Shown here: positions 51,730-60,000 of the stretch, piece after piece
Layout of the letters: every line of letters starts with the position of its first letter
How positions within the stretch are numbered: the first letter of the stretch is position 1
NCBI RefSeq assembly: GCF_030866765.1
Contig: NZ_CP133017.1
Location: 6,222,501 to 6,282,500 of the forward strand
DNA from: Paenibacillus silvisoli
GTDB taxonomy: Bacteria; Bacillota; Bacilli; Paenibacillales; Paenibacillaceae
Length of the DNA stretch: 60,000 bases
Reading direction: 5' to 3'
Translations under genes and position numbers: made by a program
Notes under the pieces: model-generated
What the model saw: only the letters and a program-made list of their open reading frames with translations
Databases searched by the model: none
Told to the model about the DNA's origin: nothing

Positions 51730-51760
51730 AGACCCGTTCACAAGACAATGAGAATAACGC

Positions 51761-51812
51761 AAAAAAAACCGCCTTCGCAGCTCCCGACAGGGAACGTGAA
51801 AGGCGGTCTTTC
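51761..51812. terminator. Bidirectional terminator between the gene at 51334 and pssA
   Basis: ACCGCCTT (51768-51775) pairs with AAGGCGGT (51800-51807), with eight A upstream and CTTTCTT downstream. A small inner stem (CTCCC...GGGA) lies in the loop. It serves the convergent genes on both sides. Confidence 0.87.
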
Positions 51813-51821
51813 TTATTCATG

Positions 51822-52574
51822 TTATGCGCTATGATCGCTCTGGAGCGATTCCTCTTGCAGCTGTTTTTCCATTAAACGCTTGCGCTTCCTGCTCGGAAGG
51901 CGGCGATCAACGTTTTTTTTTAGGCCATACAGCGCGTAGAGAACGAGCGGAATGAAGATGATCTTCGATAGGTGATTCGGGAAGAGAATGCCAAGCACAA
52001 CGGCAACGGCGACAACGATCGGTACGACCCAGATCGCGTTCTTCGGAATGCCAAGCTTCTTGAAATTCGGATACCGGACGGTGCTGACCATCAGAAACGA
52101 CAAGATGAGCGTGCTAGCCATAAGTACGGAAACCGCGATATCTTTGTGGAACAGCGCCAAGGTGGCAAGAACACCCCCTGCGGCTGGAATCGGCAATCCG
52201 ATGAAATACCCCGGCATGCTGGAGATAACGTTGAATCTCGCCAAGCGCAGCGCGCCGCATATCGGGAACAAAGCAGTAATAATCCAGGCCGGAGCCGGAT
52301 TGAGTTCTTGGAAAGCAACGCTATACATAATAAAAGCAGGCGCAACCCCGAAGGAAATTACATCCGACAATGAATCCAATTCTTTGCCAAACTCGCTTTG
52401 CGCATTCAGCGCGCGGGCGACACGTCCGTCCACTCCGTCCATCAGCATCGCGATAATAACCATCATTGCCGCGACTTCAGGCTTCGCATTCTCAGGGAAA
52501 ATCAAAATAATGGCGACAATGCCCAGAAATAAATTCGCCACCGTAAAAAGACTCGGTATTGATTTCGTAATCAT
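51822..52574 (-). CDS. pssA: CDP-diacylglycerol-serine O-phosphatidyltransferase
   Basis: The 250-residue membrane protein carries the complete CDP-alcohol phosphatidyltransferase signature DGRVARALNAQSEFG...LDSLSD (DGxxAR-x8-GxxxDxxxD). Six to eight hydrophobic segments are visible, and it ends in a basic, charged tail (about 215-250). It makes phosphatidylserine, precursor of phosphatidylethanolamine; PssA is favoured over PgsA by the overall resemblance. The ATG at 52574 follows GAGGTGG closely; the longer frame (52745) overlaps disA and is unsupported. Confidence 0.9.
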   Translation of the reverse strand: MITKSIPSLFTVANLFLGIVAIILIFPENAKPEVAAMMVIIAMLMDGVDGRVARALNAQSEFGKELDSLSDVISFGVAPAFIMYSVAFQELNPAPAWIITALFPICGALRLARFNVISSMPGYFIGLPIPAAGGVLATLALFHKDIAVSVLMASTLILSFLMVSTVRYPNFKKLGIPKNAIWVVPIVVAVAVVLGILFPNHLSKIIFIPLVLYALYGLKKNVDRRLPSRKRKRLMEKQLQEESLQSDHSA

Positions 52575-52716
52575 TTGCTCCACCTCATCTTTACTATGCC
52601 CCAAAACCGCAGTATGCAGTAATGCGGCAAACTGAGAATTACAGATTCCTTTTAGAAGTTTAAGGGGTGCGTTACAGGTAATGTAAGTTATAGCCAGCGT
52701 CCGTCTGCATTCCCTC

Positions 52717-52745
52717 ATTGTATGAGATTTAAATTTGTCTGTCAA
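52717..52745 (-). promoter_or_regulatory. Sigma-A promoter of pssA, overlapping the disA 3' end
   Basis: Minus-strand TTGACA (52740-52745) lies within the last codons of disA, and TACAAT (52717-52722) follows after 17 bases. It gives pssA a separate transcript with a leader of about 135 bases. Confidence 0.82.
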
Positions 52746-53805
52746 TGAACATCTGTTCCTGGATCCGCTTCAAGCCTTCCTTGATCGTGCGCGCGCGCAC
52801 TTCGCCAATGCCGTCTACCGAATCCAATTCCTCGATCGTCGCCATCAGCACATGCGGCAGGGAGCCGAAGCGCTCTACCAGATTGTTCATGATCGCTTGC
52901 GGCAGCCTCGGAATCCGGCTCAGTAAGCGATATCCGCGCGGCGCCACCATTTCTTCCGATGCCGCGCTCAAGCCGCTATAGCCGAGGAGCTTAATAATTT
53001 GCGGCAGCTCCAGCAGCTCTTCCGAATTCAGCCTCCGGATGCCGGAGCGAATTTCCCGAATCCGGTCTTCGTTCGGATCCTTCACGTAATCCTTCAGCAG
53101 GAACCACGCTTCCTCTTCGACGCCGCCGACCAGCTCCTCCATTTGCATGCTGATCAGCCGGCCTTCCGTCCCCAGCTCGTTGACGTAGCGTTTAATTTCC
53201 ATTTTGACGCGGATGACCATTTCCACCCGTTTAATAACATGGGCAACCTCTTGCAGCGTTACCATTTCTTCGAATTCCAATGCCGATAAATTGGTGAACG
53301 ACTGATTCAGCACGACCTTGTATTTTTCAAGCGTTTGAATCGCTTGATTGGCTTTCGTTAGAATGACGCCCATTTCCTTGAGCGAATACCGGAAGTTGCC
53401 TTGATACAGCGTAATGACGTTTCGCCGCTGCGAAATGGAGACGACCAGCTTGCCGGTTTGCTTTGCTACCCGCTCCGCGGTGCGGTGCCGGATACCCGTT
53501 TCGCTCGAGGAAATCGAGCTGTCGGGAATGAGCTGCGTATTGGCATATAGGATTCGCTTGCGGTCTTCGCTTAGAATGATCGCGCCATCCATTTTGGCCA
53601 GCTCGTATAAGTAGTTCGGGGAAAAATCGCAGTTGATGGAGAAACCGCCATCTACCACTTCCATCACTTCCGGACTGTAGCCGACTACGATAAGCGCCCC
53701 TGTCTTTGCCCGCAGCACGTTATCGAGGCCCTCGCGGAACGCCATGCCCGGTGCGACCATTTGCAGCAGTTGATTGACGACTTCGGTTTGGTTCGTCTCT
53801 TTCAT
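52729..53805 (-). CDS. disA: DNA integrity scanning diadenylate cyclase DisA
   Basis: The 358-residue protein makes c-di-AMP and pauses at branched DNA. The N-terminal DAC domain has the DGA motif ([10 protein letters not shown]) and the RHR motif ([13 protein letters not shown]). A helical linker and a C-terminal helix-hairpin-helix ([20 protein letters not shown]) that binds DNA follow. GGGGGAG lies 6 bases before the ATG. It is 15 bases downstream of radA; RadA is known to inhibit DisA in Bacillus. Confidence 0.97.
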   Translation of the reverse strand: MKETNQTEVVNQLLQMVAPGMAFREGLDNVLRAKTGALIVVGYSPEVMEVVDGGFSINCDFSPNYLYELAKMDGAIILSEDRKRILYANTQLIPDSSISSSETGIRHRTAERVAKQTGKLVVSISQRRNVITLYQGNFRYSLKEMGVILTKANQAIQTLEKYKVVLNQSFTNLSALEFEEMVTLQEVAHVIKRVEMVIRVKMEIKRYVNELGTEGRLISMQMEELVGGVEEEAWFLLKDYVKDPNEDRIREIRSGIRRLNSEELLELPQIIKLLGYSGLSAASEEMVAPRGYRLLSRIPRLPQAIMNNLVERFGSLPHVLMATIEELDSVDGIGEVRARTIKEGLKRIQEQMFIDRQI

Positions 53806-53820
53806 CGATTTCTCCCCCCT

Positions 53821-55188
53821 TTATGCGAATGCCTTGGACAGCGCTTCTGCAACCGTCTCAACACCGATAATTTCGATTCCTGCCGGCGGGGTCCAGCCCT
53901 TCAAGCTCTTCTTCGGCATAATGACCCGCTTAAAACCAAGCTTTTGCGCTTCCTTCACTCGCTGCTCGGCACGGGATACGGCCCGCACCTCGCCCGTCAA
54001 TCCGATTTCGCCGAAAAACACGTCGAACGGCCGGGTCGGAGCATCCCGGAAGCTCGAGGCGATGCTGACCGCCGCCGCCAAATCGACGGCCGGCTCGTCA
54101 AGCCGAATGCCGCCCGCTACGTTCAGGTAAGCGTCCTGCGTCTGCAAAAACATGCCCATCCGTTTCTCGAGCACCGCGACGATCAGCGTCATGCGGTTGT
54201 GGTCAATCCCGGTCGCCATTCTTCGCGGCGAAGGGAAATTCGTTGTCGCGACAAGCGCCTGCATCTCGACGAGCACCGGTCTGGTACCCTCCATGGCGGC
54301 GACGACCGTAGAACCGGATACGCCAAGCGGCCGTTCGGACAAGAACAGCTCGGACGGATTGTTGACCTCCCGCAGCCCTTCTTCGCCCATCTCGAAGATG
54401 CCGATCTCATTCGTCGAGCCGAACCGATTTTTAACGGCCCTAAGCAGCCGGTACGAATGATGCCGTTCCCCTTCGAAATAGAGCACGCAGTCCACCATAT
54501 GCTCAAGCAGCCGCGGTCCCGCGATCGCGCCTTCCTTCGTCACATGGCCGACGAGCACCGTGGCGATGCCTTTGATCTTCGCGACGCGCATGAAGTGCGC
54601 CGTACATTCCCGCACCTGCGAAACGCTGCCCGGCGCCGATTGCACGTTCGGGTCGTACACCGTCTGAATGGAGTCGATGACGAGAAAATCGGGCTGTACG
54701 GACTCGATCGCATCATTAATCTGCTCCATGTTCGTTTCGCACAACACATACAGCTTATCGGTCAGCGCGCCTAGCCGGTCTGCACGCAGCCGGGTTTGAC
54801 GAACGGATTCCTCTCCTGAAATGTAGAGCACGGTCAGGTTCTTGGCTGCCAGCGCATGGGAGGTTTGCAGCAGCAGCGTCGATTTGCCGATGCCCGGGTC
54901 GCCGCCGACCAGAATGAGCGAGCCCGGCACGACGCCTCCGCCCAGCACGCGATTCAGCTCCAGATTGGTTGTCTCGATCCGTTTTTCTTGACCACTTTCT
55001 ATATGTATGATGGGACGCGGCTTTTCTTTCGTCTGAATGAGCGGCGAGCCCATTCCTTGCGTCTTGACCACCGTTTCCTTCTCTTCCACCATCGTGTTCC
55101 ACTGCCCGCAGCCGGGGCACTTGCCCAGCCATTTGGGCGATTCCGTTCCGCATTCCGTGCATGCGAACTTTACTTTAAGTTTTGCCAT
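53821..55188 (-). CDS. radA: DNA repair protein RadA (Sms)
   Basis: The 455-residue protein has the N-terminal four-cysteine zinc finger (CTECG...CPGCG), a RecA-like ATPase with Walker [15 protein letters not shown], the RadA-specific KNRFG motif ([16 protein letters not shown]) and a C-terminal Lon-protease-like domain. It drives branch migration in recombination. The ATG at 55188 follows AAGGAG by 6 bases. Confidence 0.98.
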   Translation of the reverse strand: MAKLKVKFACTECGTESPKWLGKCPGCGQWNTMVEEKETVVKTQGMGSPLIQTKEKPRPIIHIESGQEKRIETTNLELNRVLGGGVVPGSLILVGGDPGIGKSTLLLQTSHALAAKNLTVLYISGEESVRQTRLRADRLGALTDKLYVLCETNMEQINDAIESVQPDFLVIDSIQTVYDPNVQSAPGSVSQVRECTAHFMRVAKIKGIATVLVGHVTKEGAIAGPRLLEHMVDCVLYFEGERHHSYRLLRAVKNRFGSTNEIGIFEMGEEGLREVNNPSELFLSERPLGVSGSTVVAAMEGTRPVLVEMQALVATTNFPSPRRMATGIDHNRMTLIVAVLEKRMGMFLQTQDAYLNVAGGIRLDEPAVDLAAAVSIASSFRDAPTRPFDVFFGEIGLTGEVRAVSRAEQRVKEAQKLGFKRVIMPKKSLKGWTPPAGIEIIGVETVAEALSKAFA

Positions 55189-55286
55189 GTGCGGCTCCTT
55201 ATGCAAAAGATGTATCATTCAAAGTTTACCATTTTACGCCTGTTGTTAAAACCTAAATTTCCACTAAATATCGGCCGCCGCGCAAT

Positions 55287-55331
55287 AAAACACCCCTTGC
55301 CGATCCGCCGCGGCGAATGAGCAAGGGGTGC
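55287..55331 (-). terminator. Terminator after clpC
   Basis: CACCCCTTGC (55291-55300) pairs with GCAAGGGGTG (55321-55330), with an inner CGCCG/CGGCG stem; on the minus strand TTTTATT follows. It separates the ctsR operon from radA. Confidence 0.87.
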
Positions 55332-55339
55332 GAAATCAT

Positions 55340-57805
55340 TTATTTGGTTGCCGGCTCTTCGGCCGCCGGAACGCTGCCCTCATCGGTACGCGTAACCGTC
55401 AGCCCGCCATCCTTCTCGTCGATGATGAGTATATGGCCTTTGGAGATTTTGCCCATTAGCAGATCCTCCGACAGCCGATCCTCGATATGCTTCTGGATCG
55501 CTCTGCGCAGCGGACGAGCGCCGTACTGCGGATCGAAGCCTTCCTTCGCCAGAAATTCTTTCGCCGAATCCGTGAGCGTGAAGTCGACTTCCTGCTCGCG
55601 CAGACGTTTGCGAAGCTCGTCGGACATCAGCGTGACGATTTGAGCGATATGCTCCTTCTCGAGCGAGTGGAACACGATCGTTTCGTCGATCCGGTTCAGG
55701 AACTCCGGACGGAAGCTCTTCTTCAGCTCCGCCAGCACCTTGTCTTTCATGACGTTAAAGTCTCGGCCCGCATCCACCGCCGCCGTAAAGCCGAGCGAGG
55801 AGTTTTTCTTGATTTGATCGGCGCCGACGTTCGACGTCATGATGATCAAGGTATTGCGGAAGTCGACAACGCGGCCTTTGGAGTCCGTCAAACGGCCATC
55901 CTCAAGCACTTGAAGCAGGATGTTGAACACTTCCGGATGCGCCTTCTCGATTTCGTCGAGCAGGACGACGGAATACGGCTTGCGGCGAACCTTCTCGGTC
56001 AGCTGGCCGCCCTCTTCGTAGCCGACGTAGCCCGGAGGCGCGCCGACCAGACGCGAAGTGGAATGCTTCTCCATGTATTCCGACATGTCGATCCGGATAA
56101 CCGCGTTCTCGTCGCCGAACATCGCTTCGGCAAGCGCGCGTGCCAGCTCCGTTTTACCTACCCCGGTAGGACCGAGGAAGATGAACGAGCCCATCGGGCG
56201 CTTCGGATCCTTCAGACCGGCACGGGCTCTGCGGATTGCGCGGGATACCGCTTTAACCGCTTCGCTCTGACCGATGACGCGGTCATGCAAAATATCTTCC
56301 ATCTTCAGCAGGCGCTGCGTTTCTTCTTCGGCGAGCTTGGATACCGGAATGCCGGTCCAGCTTGCGACGACCTGCGCGATATCCTCCGGCGTCACCTCGG
56401 AATCAGTGCGGCCTTGCTTCTCTTTCCACTGGTTCTTCGTCACGTCCAGCTCTTCGCGGATTTTCTGTTCCGTGTCGCGAAGCGCCGCCGCTTTCTCGAA
56501 CTCCTGGCTTTGCACGGCCGAGTCCTTCTCCTTGCGGATATCTTCCAAACGGTTCTCCAGCTGCTTGAGATTAGGCGGTACCGTGTACGATTTCAGTCTC
56601 ACTTTGGAGCTGGCCTCGTCGATTAAGTCAATCGCTTTATCCGGCAGGAACCGGTCGGTGATGTAGCGGTCGGACAGCTTTACCGCTTGCTCGATCGCCT
56701 CATCGGTAATTTTTACGCGGTGATGCGCTTCATAACGGTCACGCAGGCCATGCAGGATTTGAATCGCTTCCTCCGGCGACGGCTGATCGACCGTAATCGG
56801 CTGAAAGCGGCGCTCCAGCGCGGCGTCTTTCTCGATATATTTGCGATATTCATCCAGCGTCGTCGCGCCGATGCACTGCAGCTCGCCGCGGGCAAGCGCC
56901 GGCTTCAGGATGTTCGATGCGTCGATCGCGCCTTCCGCGCCGCCCGCACCGATCAGCGTATGAAGCTCATCGATGAACAGGACGATGTTTCCGGCCTGAC
57001 GAATTTCGTCCATAATTTTTTTCAAACGGTCCTCGAATTCGCCGCGGTACTTCGTACCGGCTACGACAGAGCCCATATCGAGCGTCATGACGCGCTTGTC
57101 GCGAAGCGTCTCGGGAATTTCGCCTGCGATAATTTTCTGCGCGAGGCCTTCGGCGATCGCCGTTTTACCGACGCCCGGCTCCCCGATCAGAACCGGATTG
57201 TTCTTCGTTCTGCGGCTGAGCACTTGAATGACGCGCTCGATTTCCTTGCTCCGGCCGATAACCGGATCCAGGTTGCCGTCTTTGGCGTAAGCCGTCAAGT
57301 CGCGGGCAAGTCCGTCCAGCGTCGGCGTGCTTACGTTCGTAGGCGTACCGTGATTGCTCGATACGGCTTCGCTGCTGCCGAGCAGCTGCAACACTTGCTG
57401 GCGCGCTTTGTTCAAGCTGATCCCAAGGTTGTTCAGCACCCGTGCGGCAACGCCTTCACCTTCACGGATTAGGCCGAGCAAAATATGCTCCGTGCCCACA
57501 TACGTATGTCCAAGCTTGCGCGCTTCATCCATCGATAGCTCGATGACTTTTTTGGCGCGCGGCGTGTACGCGATATTGGTCGGCTGCTCTTGACCGCGGC
57601 CGATGAGCGATTCCACCTCATCCTGGATTTTCTCCAGGCTGAGTCCAAGGCCGATGAGCGCCTTCGCTGCGATTCCTTCCCCTTCCCGGTTCAGCCCGAG
57701 CAAAATATGCTCCGTGCCGATATTGTTATGACCGAGACGAACCGCTTCCTCCTGAGCGAGCGCGAGCACCTTTTGTGCCCTTTCGGTAAATCTTCCAAAC
57801 ATCAT
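55340..57805 (-). CDS. clpC: ClpC, AAA+ unfoldase of the ClpCP protease
   Basis: The 821-residue protein begins [20 protein letters not shown], has two Clp-N repeats (1-150), AAA-1 with Walker [10 protein letters not shown], a UVR-containing middle domain ([19 protein letters not shown]), and AAA-2 with [14 protein letters not shown]. It degrades misfolded and arginine-phosphorylated proteins with ClpP. The ATG at 57805 is 9 bases after GGGGG; an ATG at 57811 overlapping the mcsB stop is an alternative. Confidence 0.97.
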   Translation of the reverse strand: MMFGRFTERAQKVLALAQEEAVRLGHNNIGTEHILLGLNREGEGIAAKALIGLGLSLEKIQDEVESLIGRGQEQPTNIAYTPRAKKVIELSMDEARKLGHTYVGTEHILLGLIREGEGVAARVLNNLGISLNKARQQVLQLLGSSEAVSSNHGTPTNVSTPTLDGLARDLTAYAKDGNLDPVIGRSKEIERVIQVLSRRTKNNPVLIGEPGVGKTAIAEGLAQKIIAGEIPETLRDKRVMTLDMGSVVAGTKYRGEFEDRLKKIMDEIRQAGNIVLFIDELHTLIGAGGAEGAIDASNILKPALARGELQCIGATTLDEYRKYIEKDAALERRFQPITVDQPSPEEAIQILHGLRDRYEAHHRVKITDEAIEQAVKLSDRYITDRFLPDKAIDLIDEASSKVRLKSYTVPPNLKQLENRLEDIRKEKDSAVQSQEFEKAAALRDTEQKIREELDVTKNQWKEKQGRTDSEVTPEDIAQVVASWTGIPVSKLAEEETQRLLKMEDILHDRVIGQSEAVKAVSRAIRRARAGLKDPKRPMGSFIFLGPTGVGKTELARALAEAMFGDENAVIRIDMSEYMEKHSTSRLVGAPPGYVGYEEGGQLTEKVRRKPYSVVLLDEIEKAHPEVFNILLQVLEDGRLTDSKGRVVDFRNTLIIMTSNVGADQIKKNSSLGFTAAVDAGRDFNVMKDKVLAELKKSFRPEFLNRIDETIVFHSLEKEHIAQIVTLMSDELRKRLREQEVDFTLTDSAKEFLAKEGFDPQYGARPLRRAIQKHIEDRLSEDLLMGKISKGHILIIDEKDGGLTVTRTDEGSVPAAEEPATK

Positions 57806-57807
57806 GT

Positions 57808-58887
57808 TCATACACCCCCATGATCGGTTTTTCGTTGCAACTGATTGCGTATAAGTTCCGCACGCCGGATATCCCGCTGTTCAGGCGTCATTTTCTCGCG
57901 AAATACCTGCTGGAGAAATCCTGGCTGCGTCAATACCATCATTTCATTCATTACCTGCGGCGACACATCTCGAATCAGCCCCAAATCGATGCCCAGCCGG
58001 ACATCCGATAACCGTTGGGAAGCCTCCTTGGTGTCCATGATCATCGCGTTCGACAAAATGCCGTAGGAACGGAATACCCGATCCTCCAGCCGGACGCGAG
58101 ATTCATCCAGCAGCCGTTGGCGCGCCGCGCGTTCATGCTCGATGATTTGCCGCGCTACGCCATGCAGATTCTCGATGATTTCCCCTTCGGACTGACCAAG
58201 CGTAATCTGATTCGAAATTTGGAACAGGTTGCCGAGCGCCTCGCTGCCCTCGCCGTAAATGCCCCGTACAGCCAGCCCCACCTGCGTGACGGCCGACAAA
58301 ATGCGGTTGATTTGCTGCGTGAGCACCAGACCCGGCAGATGCATCATAACCGATGAGCGAATGCCTGTGCCGACGTTGGTCGGACAGCTTGTCAAATAGC
58401 CTCTTCGCTCGTCAAACGCGTAATCGGTTACCTCTTCAAAAATATCGTCAATGCGATTCGCCAGCCCCCAGGCTTCCTTTACTTGAAAGCCGGGATATAG
58501 GCATTGAATGCGCAAATGATCCTCTTCATTTACCATAATGCTGACGGCTTCATTCTCGCTCAGCATCACCGCGCCGCTCCTTGACTCGTTGGCCAGGTTC
58601 GGGCTGATGAGATGCTTCTCGACGAGAACCCGCCGCTCCAGCTCGCTTAACTGGGAGAGCTTGATGGTTTCGAATTGGCCGTGCTCGTTCAGCTTGCCGG
58701 ATTCGGCCACGGACGTGAGCTGTTCCATCACGTCGTTCGCCTGCTGAGTCGTAGCCAATAGCGGAAACGGATGACCCGATAGGTTACGGGCGATTCGGAT
58801 ACGGCTGCTGATTACGACATCGCTGTCCGGGCCGTTCCCTCTCATCCAGTCGCTTAGCGCTTCTTCAACGTAAGACCGCTTCGACAT
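57808..58887 (-). CDS. mcsB: Protein-arginine kinase McsB
   Basis: The 359-residue phosphagen-kinase-like enzyme has SSRIRIARN near the start, the catalytic loop [12 protein letters not shown] and the C-terminal allosteric RDxxRA motif ([12 protein letters not shown]). It phosphorylates arginines, marking proteins such as CtsR for ClpCP. It overlaps the clpC start region and lies 27 bases after mcsA. Confidence 0.97.
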   Translation of the reverse strand: MSKRSYVEEALSDWMRGNGPDSDVVISSRIRIARNLSGHPFPLLATTQQANDVMEQLTSVAESGKLNEHGQFETIKLSQLSELERRVLVEKHLISPNLANESRSGAVMLSENEAVSIMVNEEDHLRIQCLYPGFQVKEAWGLANRIDDIFEEVTDYAFDERRGYLTSCPTNVGTGIRSSVMMHLPGLVLTQQINRILSAVTQVGLAVRGIYGEGSEALGNLFQISNQITLGQSEGEIIENLHGVARQIIEHERAARQRLLDESRVRLEDRVFRSYGILSNAMIMDTKEASQRLSDVRLGIDLGLIRDVSPQVMNEMMVLTQPGFLQQVFREKMTPEQRDIRRAELIRNQLQRKTDHGGV

Positions 58888-58914
58888 CCTTCAAAATCAC
58901 CTTCCTAAACGTGC

Positions 58915-59439
58915 CTAAACATCGGCGATATTGCGCTCCAGCTCCCGAATCCGGTCCCGGATTTGGGCGGCGTTCTCGAACTCTTCCTGTTCGATCCGCT
59001 GGTGCAGTTCCCTTCTCAGCTCTTCGATTTCACGCTTGATCTGGATTTGCACGCCTGTGCGCTTCGGAATTTTACCAACATGCGTGGTGTTGCCGTGCAC
59101 CCGTTTCAAGATCGGGTCCAGCTTGCTGCCAAACTGGGTGTAACAATTGCTGCAGCCGAATCGGCCCATTTTACTGAATTGCGTATAGGTTAGACCGCAG
59201 TTGTCGCATCGCAGCTGCTGCTGCGGCTTCGCGCCAATCGTATTTACGCCTCCGGCAGGCTCGAAATCCATTAAGCCCGATAGCAGGCTGTGGATCGAGA
59301 AACCGTTCGAGGTGCCCGGAATTCCTTCGCCTCGTTCGCGCGCGCACGATTCGCAAATATGAAACTCCGTCTTCTCGCCATTCACAATTTTCGTAAAATG
59401 CAGCGTTGCCGGCTTCTTCTCGCATTCCTGACAAAGCAT
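58915..59439 (-). CDS. mcsA: McsA, zinc-binding activator of McsB
   Basis: The 174-residue protein has two zinc clusters built from CxxC pairs (CQEC with CESC, and CDNC with CSNC) and a C-terminal UVR coiled-coil motif (IEQEEFENAAQIRDRIRELE). It activates McsB and senses stress in the ctsR operon. It is 35 bases downstream of ctsR. Confidence 0.97.
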   Translation of the reverse strand: MLCQECEKKPATLHFTKIVNGEKTEFHICESCARERGEGIPGTSNGFSIHSLLSGLMDFEPAGGVNTIGAKPQQQLRCDNCGLTYTQFSKMGRFGCSNCYTQFGSKLDPILKRVHGNTTHVGKIPKRTGVQIQIKREIEELRRELHQRIEQEEFENAAQIRDRIRELERNIADV

Positions 59440-59474
59440 TCCGCACTATCCCTCCTCTTGCAAGGCTGCGCAGC

Positions 59475-59936
59475 TTACTTCACGAGCAGTGTGATCAACA
59501 TCGCCCTCAATAGCCTTGCCCGAATTTCATCCCGCAGCGGCAGTTTAACGGCAATGGAATCGCGGGAGATCGCCGCGCGAAGCAGGTTCGCTTCTCGTCT
59601 GGAGACCAGCTTGCCTTCCTCCAGCTGATAAACGATGCCCTCCGCCGTCTCCTGATCGACTTGATCGCCGATCGTTTGCGCGAGATGCTCCTGAAGCGCC
59701 GATAATGTAGGCAGCTCCACGCGCTGAATGCGGATATAACCGCCTCCGCCGCGCTTGCTCTCCACAAAATAGCCTTTCTCCAGCGTAAACCGGGTACTGA
59801 TGACGTAATTGATTTGCGACGGCACACAGGAGAAGCGATCCGCCAAGTCGTTGCGCTGAAGCTCAATTGCACCGCCGGGACTTTCCTTTAGCATATGCTT
59901 GAGGTACTGCTCGATGAGATCGGAAATGTTGCGCAT
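59475..59936 (-). CDS. ctsR: CtsR, repressor of class III stress genes
   Basis: The 153-residue repressor has the winged-helix DNA-binding domain with the conserved RGGGGYIRI wing (about 61-70), which senses heat, and a C-terminal dimer domain phosphorylated by McsB. It is first in the ctsR-mcsA-mcsB-clpC operon. The CtsR operator and promoter should lie just beyond 60000; the 64 bases visible upstream hold a ribosome-binding site (AGGGAGG) but no clear operator repeat. Confidence 0.97.
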   Translation of the reverse strand: MRNISDLIEQYLKHMLKESPGGAIELQRNDLADRFSCVPSQINYVISTRFTLEKGYFVESKRGGGGYIRIQRVELPTLSALQEHLAQTIGDQVDQETAEGIVYQLEEGKLVSRREANLLRAAISRDSIAVKLPLRDEIRARLLRAMLITLLVK

Positions 59937-60000
59937 TTCGCCAACCTCCCTAAGATGCCCCTACAACTCCCCAGGCCGTAAAAAGCCTAGCCCAGAGCTT

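Noticed and set aside
59937..60000. CtsR operator upstream of ctsR
   Set aside because: No AGTCAAA-like direct repeat is seen in the 64 bases available; the promoter is probably outside the window.

Overview
The window reads as core chromosome of an endospore-forming Firmicute of the Paenibacillaceae type (Paenibacillus or Cohnella-like). Reasons: mid-GC sequence, strong AGGAGG ribosome-binding sites, frequent TTG/GTG starts in core genes, the Bacillus-type order from ctsR through the ribosomal superoperon to kbaA, sporulation and germination genes (gerD, kbaA, cwlD, sigH), and a pssA plus a small unrecognised gene between disA and yacL. Nearly everything lies on the minus strand. The exceptions are gerD, one insertion sequence and the gene at 51334-51729. 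Layout is given in rising coordinates; transcription mostly runs the other way. || 1-4.9 kb: kbaA (cut by the window edge), gerD, an IS3-family element, salA and cwlD. The insertion sequence sits in the loop of the bidirectional terminator that separated gerD from salA. 5.0-6.9 kb: a two-gene sulfate assimilation operon, cysH-sat, with its own sigma-A promoter. 7.0-24.2 kb: rpsI-rplM with a structured leader, truA, then the S10-spc-alpha superoperon (rpsJ to rplQ) with secY, adk, map, a KOW-domain protein, infA and rpoA. 24.2-24.8 kb: a non-coding gap holding the S10 promoter, a structured leader, an orphan terminator and degenerate repeats. 24.8-29.7 kb: the str operon (rplGB-rpsL-rpsG-fusA-tuf). 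29.8-41.7 kb: rpoC, rpoB, an rsmC-like methylase, rplL, rplJ (L10 leader), rplA, rplK, nusG, secE, rpmG. 42.0-49.9 kb: sigH, rae1/yacP, rlmB, mrnC, cysS and cysE behind a cysteine T-box, then gltX, ispF, ispD. 50.0-60.0 kb: yacL, the small plus-strand gene, pssA, disA, radA and the ctsR-mcsA-mcsB-clpC stress operon. || Together these genes make ribosomes, RNA polymerase and translation factors, and couple them to cysteine and sulfur supply, isoprenoid and phospholipid synthesis, c-di-AMP DNA-damage signalling, protein quality control and entry into sporulation. I found no rRNA, tRNA, CRISPR, prophage or defence system, and no convincing new multi-gene system. The most interesting signals are regulatory: the terminator split by the insertion sequence, the Cys T-box, leaders upstream of rplM, rplJ, rplA, rpsJ and rpoB, a large stem-loop between secY and adk, the repeat-bearing gap between tuf and rpsJ, and the orphan plus-strand gene at 51.3 kb.
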